Of a DNA stretch of 64,000 bases, positions 34,264 through 47,219 are shown in pieces. The stretch is from Flaveria trinervia (taxonomy: Eukaryota > Streptophyta > Magnoliopsida > Asterales > Asteraceae): positions 66,522,503 through 66,586,502 of the forward strand of contig CM046454.1 of the NCBI GenBank assembly GCA_025506515.1. The letters run 5' to 3'. Numbering within the stretch: the first letter of the stretch is position 1; each line of letters opens with the position of its first letter. The notes below the pieces were generated by a model. It worked only from the letters and a program-made list of their open reading frames with translations, was not told where the DNA came from and ran no database searches. The position numbers were made by a program, and so were the translations under genes.

Positions 34264-36324
34264 ATGGCTGACAGATGGTCTCTTAATCCAAAGCACAACA
34301 TATGTGCCCATTTGGACCACACAACTCGGAACGGGGCCAATTCTCCAAGATTATAGCCTTCCTCAAACGCTCACGGATACATAAGGCTATATCTACACCG
34401 TGCACGCCTTACAATCACTACCCCAGGCATTCTGGGAGAATCCTCAGTGGATCGCTCTCATGAGCCATACAGCATCTGAAGCACCATTTTGGGTCAAGCT
34501 ATAGACATTACCGCTACTGACATCCAGAGAATCTTTGAGTTTGGGGATGACTCCACTCACCCCACTAAGTTACATCCTTTGACAGTGAGAGGGTGTTTCC
34601 TCCGAATCAAGTATGCGGGGGACATTAACTCGGGGGTGCTAAATAAGAGCAACTTGTGCCCACAATACAAATATCTGGCACATGTGATTCTTAAGTGCAT
34701 TGCTTCGAGAAGGGGTGGTTTCGATGACCTATCAGATCAGATACAAATGTCTTCGTGGCTCTGGTGCTGAACCACCCTTTCAGCTTCTCTAATATGATCT
34801 TTGCTTATTTGGTAGAGAACATTGAAACAAAAGGGAAAGAAGGTTTTTGTATGTATCCAAGGTTTCTTCAGATGATATTCAATGAGAAGCTGCCTCTACT
34901 CCCCAAGGAAAGTCATGATGCAGTGACTTTGGAACTTATGGATGACACTACTTTGGGTAGGATGGTGGTGTACCGGAGCAAGCAAGCGAAGCCCCAGGCA
35001 AAGAGGCTGATTGGCCATTTAGCAGATGAAACTTATGTGGCACCGGGGAGACGCCAATGGCGTCACGAGGACAGTGACTCCGATGTGGAGCCAATTGTCC
35101 TACCTACTGATGATTCAGATGATGATGATAGTGGGGGTGTCGGAGAATATGCCTGTTCCACAGAGAGGCACTACGTCTGATGTCGTGCCTCCAGCATCCG
35201 CCCCGGCTGCAGAAGTTACCGAATCAGCTGGGTTCATCATGACTTTGTCCTTGAAACAGAAGTAGAAGAAGAAGAGTCTGATGAGGAGCCCCTCACTAGG
35301 ACTGTGGAAGAAAAGTGGTCCCCACAGTACATGGGCTTCGGGTGGTTGGTGAGCACCCAAGACTCTGGAGAGACAGAGACCGACCCGACCTATGCTCCAG
35401 GGTCATCGGAGGGTAGGAGGGGGAGCATCCACCTCGAAGGGAACGAGGAGAAAACGGATGGCTCAACCCCATGGGCAGAAACCAAAGAAGAAACGTCTTT
35501 TGACCTTCATCACTACTACCTCAGCTACTACAGCCACTACCACCACCACTACCACCTCTTCAGACACACCATCCACCACCACAGCCCCAGCCACAGCAAC
35601 CACAGACACCACCAGACCGACCACCACAATACAGATCCCAGCCACCACTACATCATTCACCCCTCACTCACCACCATTATCATCCCGACCTGACCCGATA
35701 TTCACCACAGCCACCACCACCACCACTAGCCACCAAATCGAGCCCTCAGCCTATCCCTCATTCACTTACAGATCACCTCTACCTACAGTTACGGTAGAAG
35801 AACAGTTGTCGGCACTAAACAGAATGGTAATGCGTTTGCTGGCTGCCGATGAGGAAAAGGCCTCCCAAATCCGTCAGCTTACTGACCTGACTGCTGCACA
35901 AACTCACCAAATTGCAGAGCAGGCTCAAGTGATAGAAAGGCAGGCCCGACAGATGACTGCCCAGAGCAACGAGATAGCCATTCTCCAAGCTCAAAGCGTC
36001 ACCTCAGGGAAGAAAATAGAGTAGTTGGAAAAGGCTAAAAAGACCATTTTGCTAAAGCTGAAAGGATCGAAGGAGGAGCCCTTAAAGATAAGGGATGGGG
36101 ACAGAAATGATGATGATGATGAAGACGATGATGATGAAGAGAGTGAAACTGACGAAGAGAAAACCGAAGAATGGCACGAAGATGAAGACACTGACGGAGG
36201 AGAAGCAGCTGAATCTGTCTCAGCTCCAGGGCAAGAGAAAAGATCAAAGAACAGACAAGATCAGTCAGCTTCTGCTTCTGCACCTTCACGTGATGAGCCG
36301 AGTATTCAGGATAAAAGTAAATAG
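34264..36324 (+). pseudogene. Inner copia third ORF (env-like position), first part
   Basis: The probable start is the ATG at 34264 (MADRWSLNPKHN). A globular N-terminal region follows in pieces: TDIQRIFEFGDDSTHPTKLH (34489-34770), then FLQMIFNEKLPLLP (34755-35180). Next comes a Thr/Pro-rich low-complexity part (35392-35760), a predicted coiled coil with Gln/Glu heptads (35780-36020), and a highly acidic, Asp/Glu-rich tail (36025-36324). No signal peptide or clear transmembrane segment is visible, so an envelope function is not supported by sequence. Its role is unknown. It has several frame breaks. Confidence 0.6.
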
Positions 36325-36439
36325 TAGATGTTTATGTATTTATCTACTTTTGTATTCTGTATTGAAAAACCATGTATTAAATGTTTATATTAAGTTAATG
36401 CATTTCGTTTGATAAATTACTAATTTTTGAGTGTGAAAT

Positions 36440-37657
36440 GTGTAAATCAAACAGATCCAAATTACAAAAGAGATGAGTTTGATATTGCTCCCCTTCAGCA
36501 GGTCAAGTCTCAACTCACAATGGTTCTTGATCTGCAAGGGATTGTCAGAAGGTCAGTGAGTTATACCCTGAAGAAGGGGAAATAATTCACGATCTATCAA
36601 ACGAGCAACTGGCAGAAATTTTCAAGCTCAATCCTGATGAAATAGTGAAAGATGCTCCGACATGTAATGCTACCTGTGATGAAGAGCTAAATGACGTTGA
36701 TAAAATAGAGATAGAAGATATCACTGCAGAGCACTATCCTCAGTATGCTAACAATGAGGGCAATGTGGTTCCCAATCTGGGTGAATCCCTTGTCGGTGAT
36801 ACATTTGAGATGTTAGACAAAATGGAGCAAGAGTCAGAGAAGACAGAGGGATGGCCCAAGCCGCAAAGGATGATGTTGATATTCGTAAGGCTGAATGGGC
36901 TGCATGTTTTAAAGAAGTTAGAGCCCAACATGTGCACACCGAAGAGGGATGCCTACACCAAGCTCTACAGAGTCAAGAAACATCTTAAGGTGTCAGGTAG
37001 GATTATAGCATGGGCATATTTTGATGATCTTATGTTTATGCCGTTAAGAGGGAGAAAGGCATAGAGTACGTTAGATTTCCACATGATCTAAAGACTCTAG
37101 TAGGTTTTAAGCTCAACCAGCTAGCCAAATTGAAGCTGTTGTATGCTGACCCGAGAAAAACGTCAGGCTGGTTTGAGGCTGCCCTAAAGAAAGAGTACCA
37201 CACCAGGTGGATTAACTTCAGACCTCAACAACCTACAAGGTATATTAGAAGGTCTGAGATGGATGCCATTACTGGAAAACCAAAGATAGTGTTGAAGTGG
37301 AATCCTCCGCGCACAATGTCAAGAATCCCACTCCGGGAAATGACAAAGGATTTCACACCACATTTTAAGTGGTGGTGCTACGATTGGAGAACAGCAGAAG
37401 CGGTCATAGTTCTAAATAAAGAGGGCCAAATGGATACAATCAGAGTATTCAACTAGATATGGCTTACCAACTTGTCGGAAAATGATGTCTATACACTCTA
37501 CAAGTGGCCACTGTTCTATGATACGCAAGATATTGTACAGGCCCTCCAGTTCCAAAATATCATAAGACTTTGCTTCGCGTTTGATATTCACGCAGGAGTC
37601 ACAAAAGAGGACAAGTACAAGAAATATGAGGAGGTAATGAAGAAAACAAGACATTAG
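36440..37657 (+). pseudogene. Inner copia third ORF, C-terminal part
   Basis: Open pieces at 36645-37064, 37130-37456 and 37472-37657 give an acidic segment, then RVKKHLKVSGRIIAWAYFDD, DPRKTSGWFEAALKKEYHTR and KWWCYDWRTAEAVIVLNKEG. It ends KYEEVMKKTRH, 25 bp before the 3' LTR. I do not recognise a domain. An ending such as DWRTAEAVIV in this copy and PERWHVIRDQGGKDVYIW in the outer copy (about 41965-42035) may be equivalent, but the similarity is weak. Confidence 0.55.
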
Positions 37658-37668
37658 AGAGATCTAGG

Positions 37669-37682
37669 TCCAAGGGGAAGTT
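37669..37682 (+). other. Polypurine tract of inner copia
   Basis: CCAAGGGGAAGTT lies directly before the TGTTGATA start of the 3' LTR. Confidence 0.9.
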
Positions 37683-38400
37683 TGTTGATACATGTATGTC
37701 CCTAGATCATGATATGTGATGTAATAGATCTTGTTTGGTATGATTGATGAAATGATATTTGATTGTTTGTTAGTTATAATGTTTAATGTTTCATTAATGA
37801 GTTGACATTGAATTGGTTAATTAGGTTAGTGATTGCTTGAATGATTACACATAATGTTGTTAATTAATACACAATACATTCAAACTTAACATAGTAAAGT
37901 TCTCATGCGAATGGCTCATGCGAATGAACCATACGCATGAATAACTACACACGATTGACTCAGTCGCACGACTGAACCAGGAGACTGGATCAGTCGTACG
38001 ATTGTAACATAAGATTGGCTCAGTCGCACGACTGAACACTCAGTCGTACGAATGAATCAACCGCATGGTTCAATCGCACGACTGAACCAGACTAATGGTT
38101 CAGTCACACGATTGAATAACACCAACCTATAAATACAACTCGATTCGTGAAAAAGAAATACTCTCGGTTAGTTACGATTCCAGACGTACCCTAGCCGTCC
38201 AGAAACCTCTCAATTCGTTCTCCAAGTTCATAGAACACATTAGATCGATTCCCAATCGATTTCTAACGTTAGTTTCAATTCTTGATTGATTCTTTGTGTG
38301 TTCTCACTGATTGGATCGCCAATCAAATAGGATTCCGCACTATTTGATCTGGTTTACACGTTAATCTCTAGGTATTTCGGTCAAATACCAGGTCCTAACA
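37683..38400 (+). repeat. 3' LTR of inner copia
   Basis: 718 bp, TGTTGATACATG to GGTCCTAACA. It differs from the 5' LTR by about fifteen substitutions and a few one-base indels, counted by eye. Confidence 0.95.
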
Positions 38401-41400
38401 CCATGCAACTTCACAGGAAACATAATCTGGTTGTCCTGTTGAACTCTAAGAAAGACTCTAGTTTCTCAGAGGTTTGCCGACTTCTGGCTTTATCCAACTA
38501 TTTCACCTGCCTGACCATTGATCCTACTCTCTATGAGGATCATCTATTTAAGTTTTGAAAGACCTGTCAAGAGGTCATTATGGATGGAGAGAAGGCACTA
38601 TCTGCTATAGTGCAGAAGAGGACAATCTTCATCACTCCAACCATCATCAACACTCATCTTCAGTTCGATGATGAGAAAGGTGAATTGTTCTTCCCAAAAG
38701 AAGTTGTCAATCACTCCTTCAGCAGATGGGCTATGAAGGAGATTTCTTTGTAAAAACATTCAGGAAAGGAAAGGTCTCATCCCAGTGGAAGTACCTACTC
38801 CATGTAGTAATCCACAGTTTGTCCAACAAACATGGGGGATGAGACCAAATTCTAGAGGATCTCTCTTTCATAGTGCATGGAATGGTTCAAGGGGTCAAGT
38901 TCAGGTACTCTCAATTTTTTTACACAAATTTACTTGCTAACTTGGACTCCTTAGAGTATTACATGTTTTTTAGATATGTTTAATACACTCAACTGTGAAC
39001 TGGACTCACAGTTAAGGAAAATTGGTAATATTTTTAAACTGAGACAGATGAAGTGCAACATCTTTAAGATATTAAAGAAGCCAACTATTGGCTTCTCTGG
39101 GGTAAAAACAGCCCTGTCCCAAAAATGTTAGAGCTCATTACTCAAGGTGACAACCTAGCAACACAAGCTAGTGTTGAGCCCACACCTTCTACCTCTCAAC
39201 CACCTCAACAACACAAATCACCCTCACCTACTAAAGAATATCCAAACGAACCCTGTTCAAGCTATTGTGCTTGTGCAGGCCCCATATCACTACTTACACA
39301 AGAAGAAGTGGACACTTGAGCTCCCACTTCTCCTAAGAAGCAAACCACTCCCATCTTATCAAGAATTAGTGATGAGGTTCCTCATGCTCAATCTAATGAG
39401 CTCATTAGCCTATCAACCTTAAGCCTTCACTTGGAGTCCCAACACTCAAGTAAACAACCTTTAGGGGAAAGTTACTATTCTCTATATTTAAACCAACCTA
39501 TCCCTAACCTTGAAGTCTATGATGATAAAGATATGATATTCAGTGAGTACCATAAGCCTCTTTGCTCCTCCCCTACTTAAAGAGATATGAGTACTCCTGC
39601 TTCTCCCATATATAGCCCCCATCATTCACCTATCACTGAGGTGGATCTCCCTGAACCTGTTTAGGAGGTCCACATGGAAGAGGCTCTCACTACTACAAGT
39701 GATTACATCATTAAGACCTCAACCATAGCAATCGGCCCATTGACACTTCAACTGAAGTTGTTAGTGAGTAGGGGAATCTAGCTGCCAAGAACATGATGCT
39801 GGTGGTGAGAATGAGGACTTTGGTTAAATTCTATCATCCCCTAATGATTCTTCTGATGAAGATGAGGGGAACATGAGACTAAAGGTGTAGAAACTGTCAA
39901 AAACATGCTCCTATTTAGTCTCTAAGGTTAGTCACCTTGAAGCTCAGGTGACTACCTTACAAAACAGGGTCAATGATCAGCAACTTGAGATTTCTTATCT
40001 CAAGGAAAAACTAGTTGGGTGACCTTTGAGGTGACCTCATCAAGAAACACAAGAACTTGTGGATGTGATTGACCTAACTCCTAGCTTACCTATGCAAGTG
40101 GGTGATGCTACCAAAAAAGGGGAGAAAGTCATAACAATCATAAAAATTAGGAGTTCTTCACAGAGTATGGACATTAAGGACTCACCATCCTCACTTGCAG
40201 TTGTCCATACTCAACAAGTTCACATTGATGTGAACTCTTTAGACTCTCTCATTCAGAGTCTCTTTGAGAAAGGTATTCCAAGGGCTATGTTAACTCCACC
40301 CCAAGGAGCTTCAAACTATATTATTGGGTGGAGGTATGATGATGACAGAAGAGCCCTCATACTTCAAAGAGTTCAAGGGCAGCAAGAAGTCTTCAATTTT
40401 CAAACCTTGAACTATTTTGAAGGTCTTGACCTATTCCACATGCCACTTGTCAATCCAAGCCAAACTAGGCAAGCTGACAGGCTGGCTCAAAGGGTTCAAG
40501 ACATGATTATTAGAGAGTTCAGTCATAGAAGAAGATTAAGGCAATCAAGTAATGCCATTGGTCAACTAGATATTGAGGTGGACCCAAAGATTAGCTTTGA
40601 AGGGAAAACCTTGATTGAAGGCCTAGTTACAGAACCTATAAGCTCTGTCTCACAACTAGCTACTCCAATAATCTATTCCCTCAGTGAAACACCTACTGGT
40701 GAAGGTGTATAACAGTCTCTCTATGGCCAGAGCATGGATGCTACTCTAAGTAATAAAGATCAAATCTCTCTCCATCCTGAGTCACAAAGGTTTGTGAGTG
40801 ACAAAAGGAAAAGGAAAATAACTCCTAAGGAGATTGAAGAGGATGAGAGAGAAAGGAAGAGGAAGCTAAGGGGAGAAAGTTCCAGAAGGTGTTCAGGATT
40901 CATGCAAGCTACAATCAGGGCTGCCCCCAGGCCAAACACTCAAAATGATGAGTTAAGGGCAGTCAGGATTAATTACTTACAGACCAGGAACTATGATTTA
41001 GACGAGATCATTTCTCTCCCCTTAGAAGAATTAAATGAACTGGCATACATGGAAGTGTCTAAAGAGAGGAAGGAATCAGAGAATGTAAGGTTGCTCCTCT
41101 AAATCAAAGAGGAAAGAAGAAAGAAGATACTATACAAACATGTTTCTACCCTCTATCCAGTTCAAAAAAGTCATGTGAAAGAGACTATCACAGCTTCACA
41201 TCCTCAGGTAAACAAAGAAGTTGAAAGGCAAAGTATGATTAACAACCTGACTGCCACAGGACTCTACCAGGCAGTTGTACTTCTTCCCTTATCCTTTGAG
41301 TATATTGAGTTTGAGTATCTCAAACAACTTCAATTTCAAGTACTTAAAGAACAAAAGGCTACAAAGAGAAAAATGAGGGAAGAAGCAGCCAAGTCAAGAG

Positions 41401-42095
41401 CCATCAACCAAAAAAGTATGAAGAATTCTGTTGATACGCAAAGGATGATAAGCTTCTTAAAATTGTATGGATTCTCCGGAAGGAAACTTGGTCCAATGTC
41501 TCTATCCACCATGGATGAGCACATTAGGGTGATCAAAAGGATAGCTCTTTGACTTACACTCTCCACCAAGTCAAGCCCCTCAAGAAGTATTGGTTACGGT
41601 TGAATATTTTGAGACAACACAACCTAGACCTCCTACTGAGTCTCAGCAAGCTTCATCTTCTGATCCATAACAGGATCAAACAACCTCTCCTTCTAAACCT
41701 GTGAGAAAGGAAGACCCAACTGAGAAAGACAAGCCTAAATAACAAGATGTTGCAGGCCAGTCTTCTCAGTTAAAGTTTTCAAATAAGAGGAAGAGGATGG
41801 CTTCTAAACCAAAGTCAAAGAAGAAAAAAAAGTGAAAGTCATCCACCTCCAAGCCTCAGGATGAATCAGATCATCTTGAGAGAGTGCATGAAGAGGAAGC
41901 TCAATCAACTCCAATTCAAATAGCTCATCTTGTAACAGGAAGACCCATCTTATCACGGACCTTCACTACTAGTCCAGAAAGATGGCATGTAATCAGAGAT
42001 CAAGGTGGAAAAGATGTCTACATATGGCAAGATATATTAACCTACCTCTACATGATCTCTTTGAGATGAGAAGACACTATTAGAGTCTAAGTAAT
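38401..42095 (+). pseudogene. Outer copia third ORF, main part
   Basis: Continues the reading begun at 24191. Open pieces: 38406-38560 (LHRKHNLVVLLNSKKDSS), 39125-39319 (Pro/Ser/Gln-rich), 40059-40712 (VHIDVNSLDSLIQSLFEKG, NYIIGWRYDDDRRALILQRV), 40734-41102 (basic, charged), 41175-41552 and 41884-42069 (PERWHVIRDQGGKDVYIW). There are many stops between them. There is no transmembrane segment or signal peptide. It is a degraded copy of the extra ORF of SIRE-type copia, function unknown. The GTAAT duplication at 42091-42095 marks the Athila insertion. Confidence 0.65.
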
Positions 42096-43523
42096 TGTTA
42101 GTTACATTTTTAGACATAAATTATAGTAATTTTAGGTTGCATTTTTGCATATATTTTGAATTAATTGCATGCATCTTTTATTTTAATTATAAAGTAGTAG
42201 TTTTTGATAGGATGAAATCTACTCTTGTATATTTCTTATTTTTGTAGGATAATTAAATGGCTGGAAAAAGAAGTGATAAAGATTAAAAATTAAAAGCCAA
42301 GAAAAGAGGAGACTTGGTTGAGAGAAGAGGGAGAACTAAAAAAGATAAAAGAAGAGGCTGGACACAGGAAAAAGGCATCGACTAAAGGAGGAGAAAAAAG
42401 AAGAAAACCAGGAATCATTGTGGAGGCCGGAAGAAGAGAGCAAGAAGATAAAAAAGAGAATATTTGTAATCTACTTTTCGGTGGAAATATTGAAGTCTTT
42501 TTTGTTGGTTTATTTTGGGTATTCGTAAGTTCTTGTTTTCAATAACCTAGCCACCATGTCCGGCTAGGGCACTCTAAGTTTCAACATTAAGGTTTAATTT
42601 CTTTGATTTTGGTTTGAATTTATGTCAAGCGTTATGAGATATTTTTATTTTAATGGTTTGTTTGTTTGATTCTTGATCTTAAACCCGGATCCAATCCGGT
42701 ATATGATAGATTTTAATAACCTAATCAACTTATTAATTTTTCTAATAAAGTTCTTCAAGATTTAAAACCCTAATCAAGTTTTGATTTTTGATATAAGGAA
42801 CAAGTAACTGTTTGAGTTTGTCTATGAATTTATTCTCGTTATAGAGTCACATAATCTAGTAAAGCACACCGAACGTTGTGTGTGTTTAGTTATAATCGAT
42901 ACTTTTATTGTTGCAACCCGCACGCTAAGATCCGAACGGCGTGAGCTTAGAGTAGCGGATTGGCTCCAATCAACGAGCTGCGATTGATTGGACATTAGAT
43001 AGAAGGGATATTCGAACGCCGTGATGTCTAGTATCGATACAAATCATTAATTGAAAATAATCATTGCACCGTAATCGTTAATGATCAAAAGCCAAATCAA
43101 AATCAAGAAATTACCTTAGTGTTGGAATTAGTCTTTATATTTCAATTTATTTCACCATTTCATTAACATTTTTTATTAATACCTTTTGCAAAATTAAAAA
43201 TACAAAAATATGTCAATTTTCGTTTTTCCAGCAGAACCTTAACACGGCCGCGTGAAATTTCCTTTACAGTTCTGACACGGCCGTGTCAGCTCACTGGAAT
43301 TTTTCTACTTTTTGCAAATTATATTAAGTTTTAGTTTTTAGTTAAGACCCCCGCCTTCTTGAATCCATAGTCAATCAAAGTAACTACGCTAAAACATTTT
43401 TGGTATAAAATAATTGACACGTATCCCTGAGGAATTAACCCTACTTTCGCTCATACTATTCTTATTGTGTGTAACGGTAGGTTCAGATTATAATCTTTTA
43501 TTTGCTGGATTCGACACCCAACA
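42096..43523 (+). repeat. 5' LTR of Athila-like element
   Basis: 1428 bp. Contains TGACACGGCCGTGTCA, an exact 16-bp palindrome, at 43273-43288, with a related CACGGCCGCGTG word at 43242-43253. TATAAAA follows at 43404-43410. Confidence 0.93.
43273..43288. promoter_or_regulatory. 16-bp perfect palindrome in Athila-like LTR
   Basis: TGACACGGCCGTGTCA reads the same on both strands. In the 3' LTR the first bases differ, leaving a 12-bp perfect palindrome (51931-51942). ACACGATCGTGT, a third palindrome of the same pattern, occurs at 49620-49631 between integrase and 3' LTR. A regulatory role is inferred only. Confidence 0.5.
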
Positions 43524-43526
43524 AAT

Positions 43527-43544
43527 TGGCGTCGTTGCCGGGGA
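43527..43544 (+). other. Primer-binding site of Athila-like element
   Basis: TGGCGTCGTTGCCGGGGA differs at one position from the Asp-tRNA-type primer-binding site (TGGCGCCGTTGCCGGGGA) known in Athila/Tat elements. Confidence 0.88.
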
Positions 43545-43817
43545 TACGGCGATTCTAATCATTTTATGCCAAAATCTTTTCGTACAGGTACAACACTCGA
43601 GATTGACTCGGAGATTGAGAAGACCCAAAGAGGTTAAGGAAACAAGCGAAGCTCCGAAAGAAGTCAGCAAGTTCCTCAACACCAATTACTTCATCTCCAG
43701 CCACCGACATTTGTCAAGATATACCCTTGTCGAGCGAATCCGAATCCGACACCGAATCACCACATCCGTCACAAACAACCGCCACTCCATCACAATCACC
43801 TATCCATCAAGAACCAT

Positions 43818-45230
43818 ATGGCAGCTCCAACTGAAAACCCCCTTAGACAATGGGCAACCCATGATGTTACCCAACAACCCCTCTGCGTAAACTACCCTAC
43901 TATGGTGAACTTTGAGCTGAAATCCGGACTCATCCATTTGTTAACATTGTTTCTAGGCCTTGAGAACGAAGACCCTCATAAGTTTCTCAAGGAATTCCAT
44001 GTTGAGTGCTCCGAAATGAAACCGCACAACGTTACTGAAGACCAAATCAAGCTTAGGGCATTCCCATTTGCTATGCAAGATTCAGCTAAAGAATGGTTAT
44101 ATTACCTACCACCAGAGTCGGTAAACACATGGAATAATCTTGCAAAGCAGTTCTTTTATAAGTACTTTCCGGAAGTCAAAGCCTCTATTCTATGCAAGGA
44201 GATCATTGGGATTAAACAAACAAAAAGAAAATCTTTGCATACTTATTGGGAAAGATTCAAGAAGCTATGTGCTCGATGCCCACAACATGATATCTCGGAA
44301 CATCAACTACGTCAATACTTCTGTGAAGGGTTAGCACCACTAGAGAGACATTTGATAAATGCCTCTAGTAGGGGAGCTTTACTTGATAAAACACCAACCC
44401 AAATCAGATCTTTGATATCCTCTATCGCCAAAGATACCAAACATTCTTCACAAGAAGATGGATGGTATGATGATGTGCCATGAGTTGTTAAAGAAGTGAG
44501 CACTCCTCACATTGAAAACCAACTTACTGATTTGACTAAAGTTGTAATGCAACTCACAAAAGGCAAGGAAGTTGAGCAAAAACCTCGAGCATGTGGAATA
44601 TGCTTACAATTTGTACACCCCACTGATATGTGTCCCACACTTCAAGAAGATGTTGAAGAAGCACAAGCAACAGGAGGTTATCCGGAGCAGAATTCAAGAT
44701 CCTATGAACAACAAATAAACAATAAAAACTGGGGGCAAGCACCCATGTTGGTTATCCACAAAGATCCCCACAATTACATCAAATACCTCCATTTCAAATG
44801 CAAGGCAATCACAAAACTATCAACCTCGACAACAACAACAAGCAGGAAGCTCAGGGATGTCTTTGGAAGATATTGTCAAGAGTTTAGCAACCAACACACA
44901 TGTTCCAGTAGGAAACAAAAGCTAGCATCAAAACTTGGAGCAACAAATAACTCAACTCGCTAACTCGGTAAGCAAGATAGAGTCACAAGGTAAGCTACCC
45001 GCAGAAACCGAAACAAATCCTAAGCATAATGCTTGTTCAATTACCTGAGGAGTGGAAAGAGTTATGATGGTCTCGAAGTACAAGAGGAGGAAGAAAGATT
45101 GTGGTTGAGAAGAATGACTTGGAAAATAAGGATAAACCAAAACCCAATAAAGTTAAGGCAAAGTACTCTCCTCCGCCTCCATTCCCTTCAAGACTAAAAG
45201 GTACATAAAAACAAAAGTAAGAATAAGAGA
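43818..45230 (+). pseudogene. Athila-like gag with CCHC motif
   Basis: A 221-residue open frame from 43818 (MAAPTENPLRQ) contains the gypsy retrotransposon-gag domain: GLENEDPHKFLKEF, RAFPFAMQDSAKEWLYYLPP, WNNLAKQFFYKYFP and GIKQTKRKSLHTYWERFKKL. It stops at 44481-44483, then a short frame holds a CX2CX4HX4C pattern (CGICLQFVHPTDMC, about 44590-44631) and Gln-rich sequence. Later frames are broken. The gag assembles the retroelement particle and binds RNA. Confidence 0.88.
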
Positions 45231-45232
45231 TT

Positions 45233-46040
45233 ATGAAAACATTTCATAAGGTAGAGGTAAACATACCATTACTCGATGCTATAAAACAAGTTCCTAGATA
45301 TGCTAAGTTTTTAAAAGAAATTTGCACATCTAAGAAAAAGCTTAAAGGTAATGAAACAGTCAAGGTAGGTGAAAATATTTCTGCAATTTTACAAAAAAGA
45401 TTACCACCAAAGTGTAAGGATCCGGGAGTCTTTACGGTTCCTTGCAAATTAGGAAATTTTAGCGTACCTCGAGCCATGCTCGACCTTGGAGCTTCTATTA
45501 ACGTTCTACCATACTTTATTTTCAAAACACTTAATGTAGGAGCATTAAAGAGGACCGGGGTAGTCATTTAATTGGCCGATCATTCTATAGTATACCCAGA
45601 AGGTGTACTAGAAGATGTATTAGTCCAAGTGAATGAATTGGTATTTCAACAGATTTTGATGTTTTAGACATGGAAGATGATGATACCTCAAATTCAAGTT
45701 CCATTTTGTTAGAAAGACCATTTTGAAAACTGTAAAGACAAAAATTGAAGTTTAAAGTGATACTCCTTCAATGGAATTTGATGGTGAGGTTATCCATTTT
45801 AATATATATGATGCTATGCGATATCCAAGTGATGTTTCTTCGTTGAATTGGGTAGATGTTATTGAACCTTTGACTGATGATTGTTTTGAGTTATCTAACC
45901 ATGATGTTCTAGCAATGGTGTTAAATAGAAGCATTGATGAAATAACAGCAAAAGAGCTTATTGAAACGTTCAAGCTTGGGGAAGAGTTGATGGAAGTAGT
46001 AACATTTATGGAGGAACATAAGAAGCAAGGTATGAACCAC
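45233..46040 (+). pseudogene. Athila-like protease region
   Basis: The frame 45233-45571 includes FTVPCKLGNFSVPRAMLDLG and ASINVLPYFIF, with DLGAS as the retropepsin active site. A stop at 45569-45571 and frame changes near 45660 and 45720 break it. The segment 45771-46042 (EFDGEVIHFNIYDAMRYPSD) is the usual linker to RT. Confidence 0.87.
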
Positions 46041-46044
46041 AAAA

Positions 46045-47211
46045 ATGCAACTTCCAGTTACTAACCAAAAGCTTGTTCCATCTATTTTGCAAGCACCTGA
46101 GCTAGAGCTTAAAGCCCTCCCTAATCATCTAAAGTATGCATACCTTGGAAAGAAAGAAACTTTATCGGCGATCATATCTAATAAGCTAACAAGTGAGGAA
46201 GAAAAAGAGTTGATCAACACACTTAAGCAATACAAGGAAGCAATTGGGTGGACCATAGCCAACATAAAAGGTTTGAGCCCATCACTTTGCATGCACAAAA
46301 TCCTAATGAAGGAGGATTACAAGCCAACAAGAGAAGCACAAAGGAGACTAAATCCTCCAATGATGGAGGTTGTGAAGAAGGAGAGTCTAAAGTTGCTAAA
46401 TGCGGGCATGATCTAACCCATTTCCGATAGCAAGTGGGTAAGTCTCGTGCAAGTTGTGCCTAAGAAAACGGGTATAACTGTGGCTGAAAATGAACAAGGT
46501 GAATTGGTCCCCACTCATGTCCAAAACGAGTGGAGGGTGTGTATTGACTATAAAAGGATAAATGCCTCAACTCGCAAGGACCACTTCCACTACCATTTAT
46601 AGATCAAATGCTAGAAAGATTAGCAAGTAAGTCCTACTATTGTTGTTTAGATGGAGATTTTGGTTTCCATCAAATACCCGTTGCACCGGAGGACCAAGAG
46701 AAAACAACTTTTACATGCCCTTTTGGCACGTTTACGTATCGGCGGATGCCTTTTGGGCTTTGTATGCCCCCACCACGTTCCAAAGTTCATGGTAAGTATA
46801 TTTTCTGATTATGTTGAGGAGATAATTGAAGTTTTCATGGATGATTTTACTGTGTATGGGAATTCTTTTAAGGAATGTTTGGAAAACTTGACTAAGATTT
46901 TAAAAAGATGCATTGAGACTAATCTTGTTTTAAATTATGAGAAATGTCATTTCATGGTTGATCAAGGTCTTATTTTAGGTCATGTTGTCTCTTCAAAAGG
47001 TTTAGAGGTTGATAAAGCAAAAATTGATGTCATTAAATCTTTACCTTATCCTAATAGTGTGCGCGAAGTGCATTCTTTTCTTGGTCATGCAGGATTTTAT
47101 CAAAGATTTATTAAAGATTTTTCCAAGATAACAAGACCATTGTGTGAGCTTCTACAAAAAGATGTAGAATTTATGTTTTCGAAGCGTGCAAACAAGCCTA
47201 TGACACCTTGA
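46045..47211 (+). pseudogene. Athila-like reverse transcriptase
   Basis: Blocks in order: IGWTIANIKGLSPSLCMHKI, VCIDYKRINASTRKDHF, LERLASKSYYCCLDGDFGFH, TTFTCPFGTFTYRRMPFGLC, then a frameshift near 46780. The catalytic motif VFMDD is intact at 46831-46845 in the next frame (46651-47211), followed by CHFMVDQGLILGHVVSSKG and FLGHAGFYQRFIKDFSKI. At least three frame breaks and a stop at about 46416 inactivate it. Confidence 0.9.
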
Positions 47212-47219
47212 AGACTTCA

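Larger units (their letters stand above)
24232..38400 (+). mobile_element. Near-complete SIRE-like copia element (family A), 14.2 kb
   Basis: LTRs at 24232-24948 and 37683-38400 are about 97% identical by eye. Perfect CCATG duplication lies at 24227-24231 and 38401-38405. The primer-binding site and polypurine tract are intact. Order: leader, gag, protease, integrase, RT, RNase H, a 2.5-kb noncoding spacer, and a long third-ORF region. Same family as 1-3439. The unusual length comes from the downstream region (31682-37682). Frameshifts in gag, integrase, RT and the third ORF make it defective, but it is the best-preserved element in the window. Confidence 0.95.

Noticed and set aside
35463..35660. 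Val-rich minus-strand open frame that looks like membrane helices
   Set aside because: It is antisense to the Thr/Pro-rich low-complexity part of the third ORF (ACC/CAC triplets), so its hydrophobic look is an artefact.
34264..37657. Calling the inner copia third ORF an envelope protein
   Set aside because: No signal peptide, transmembrane segment or cleavage site is visible; only its position matches env.
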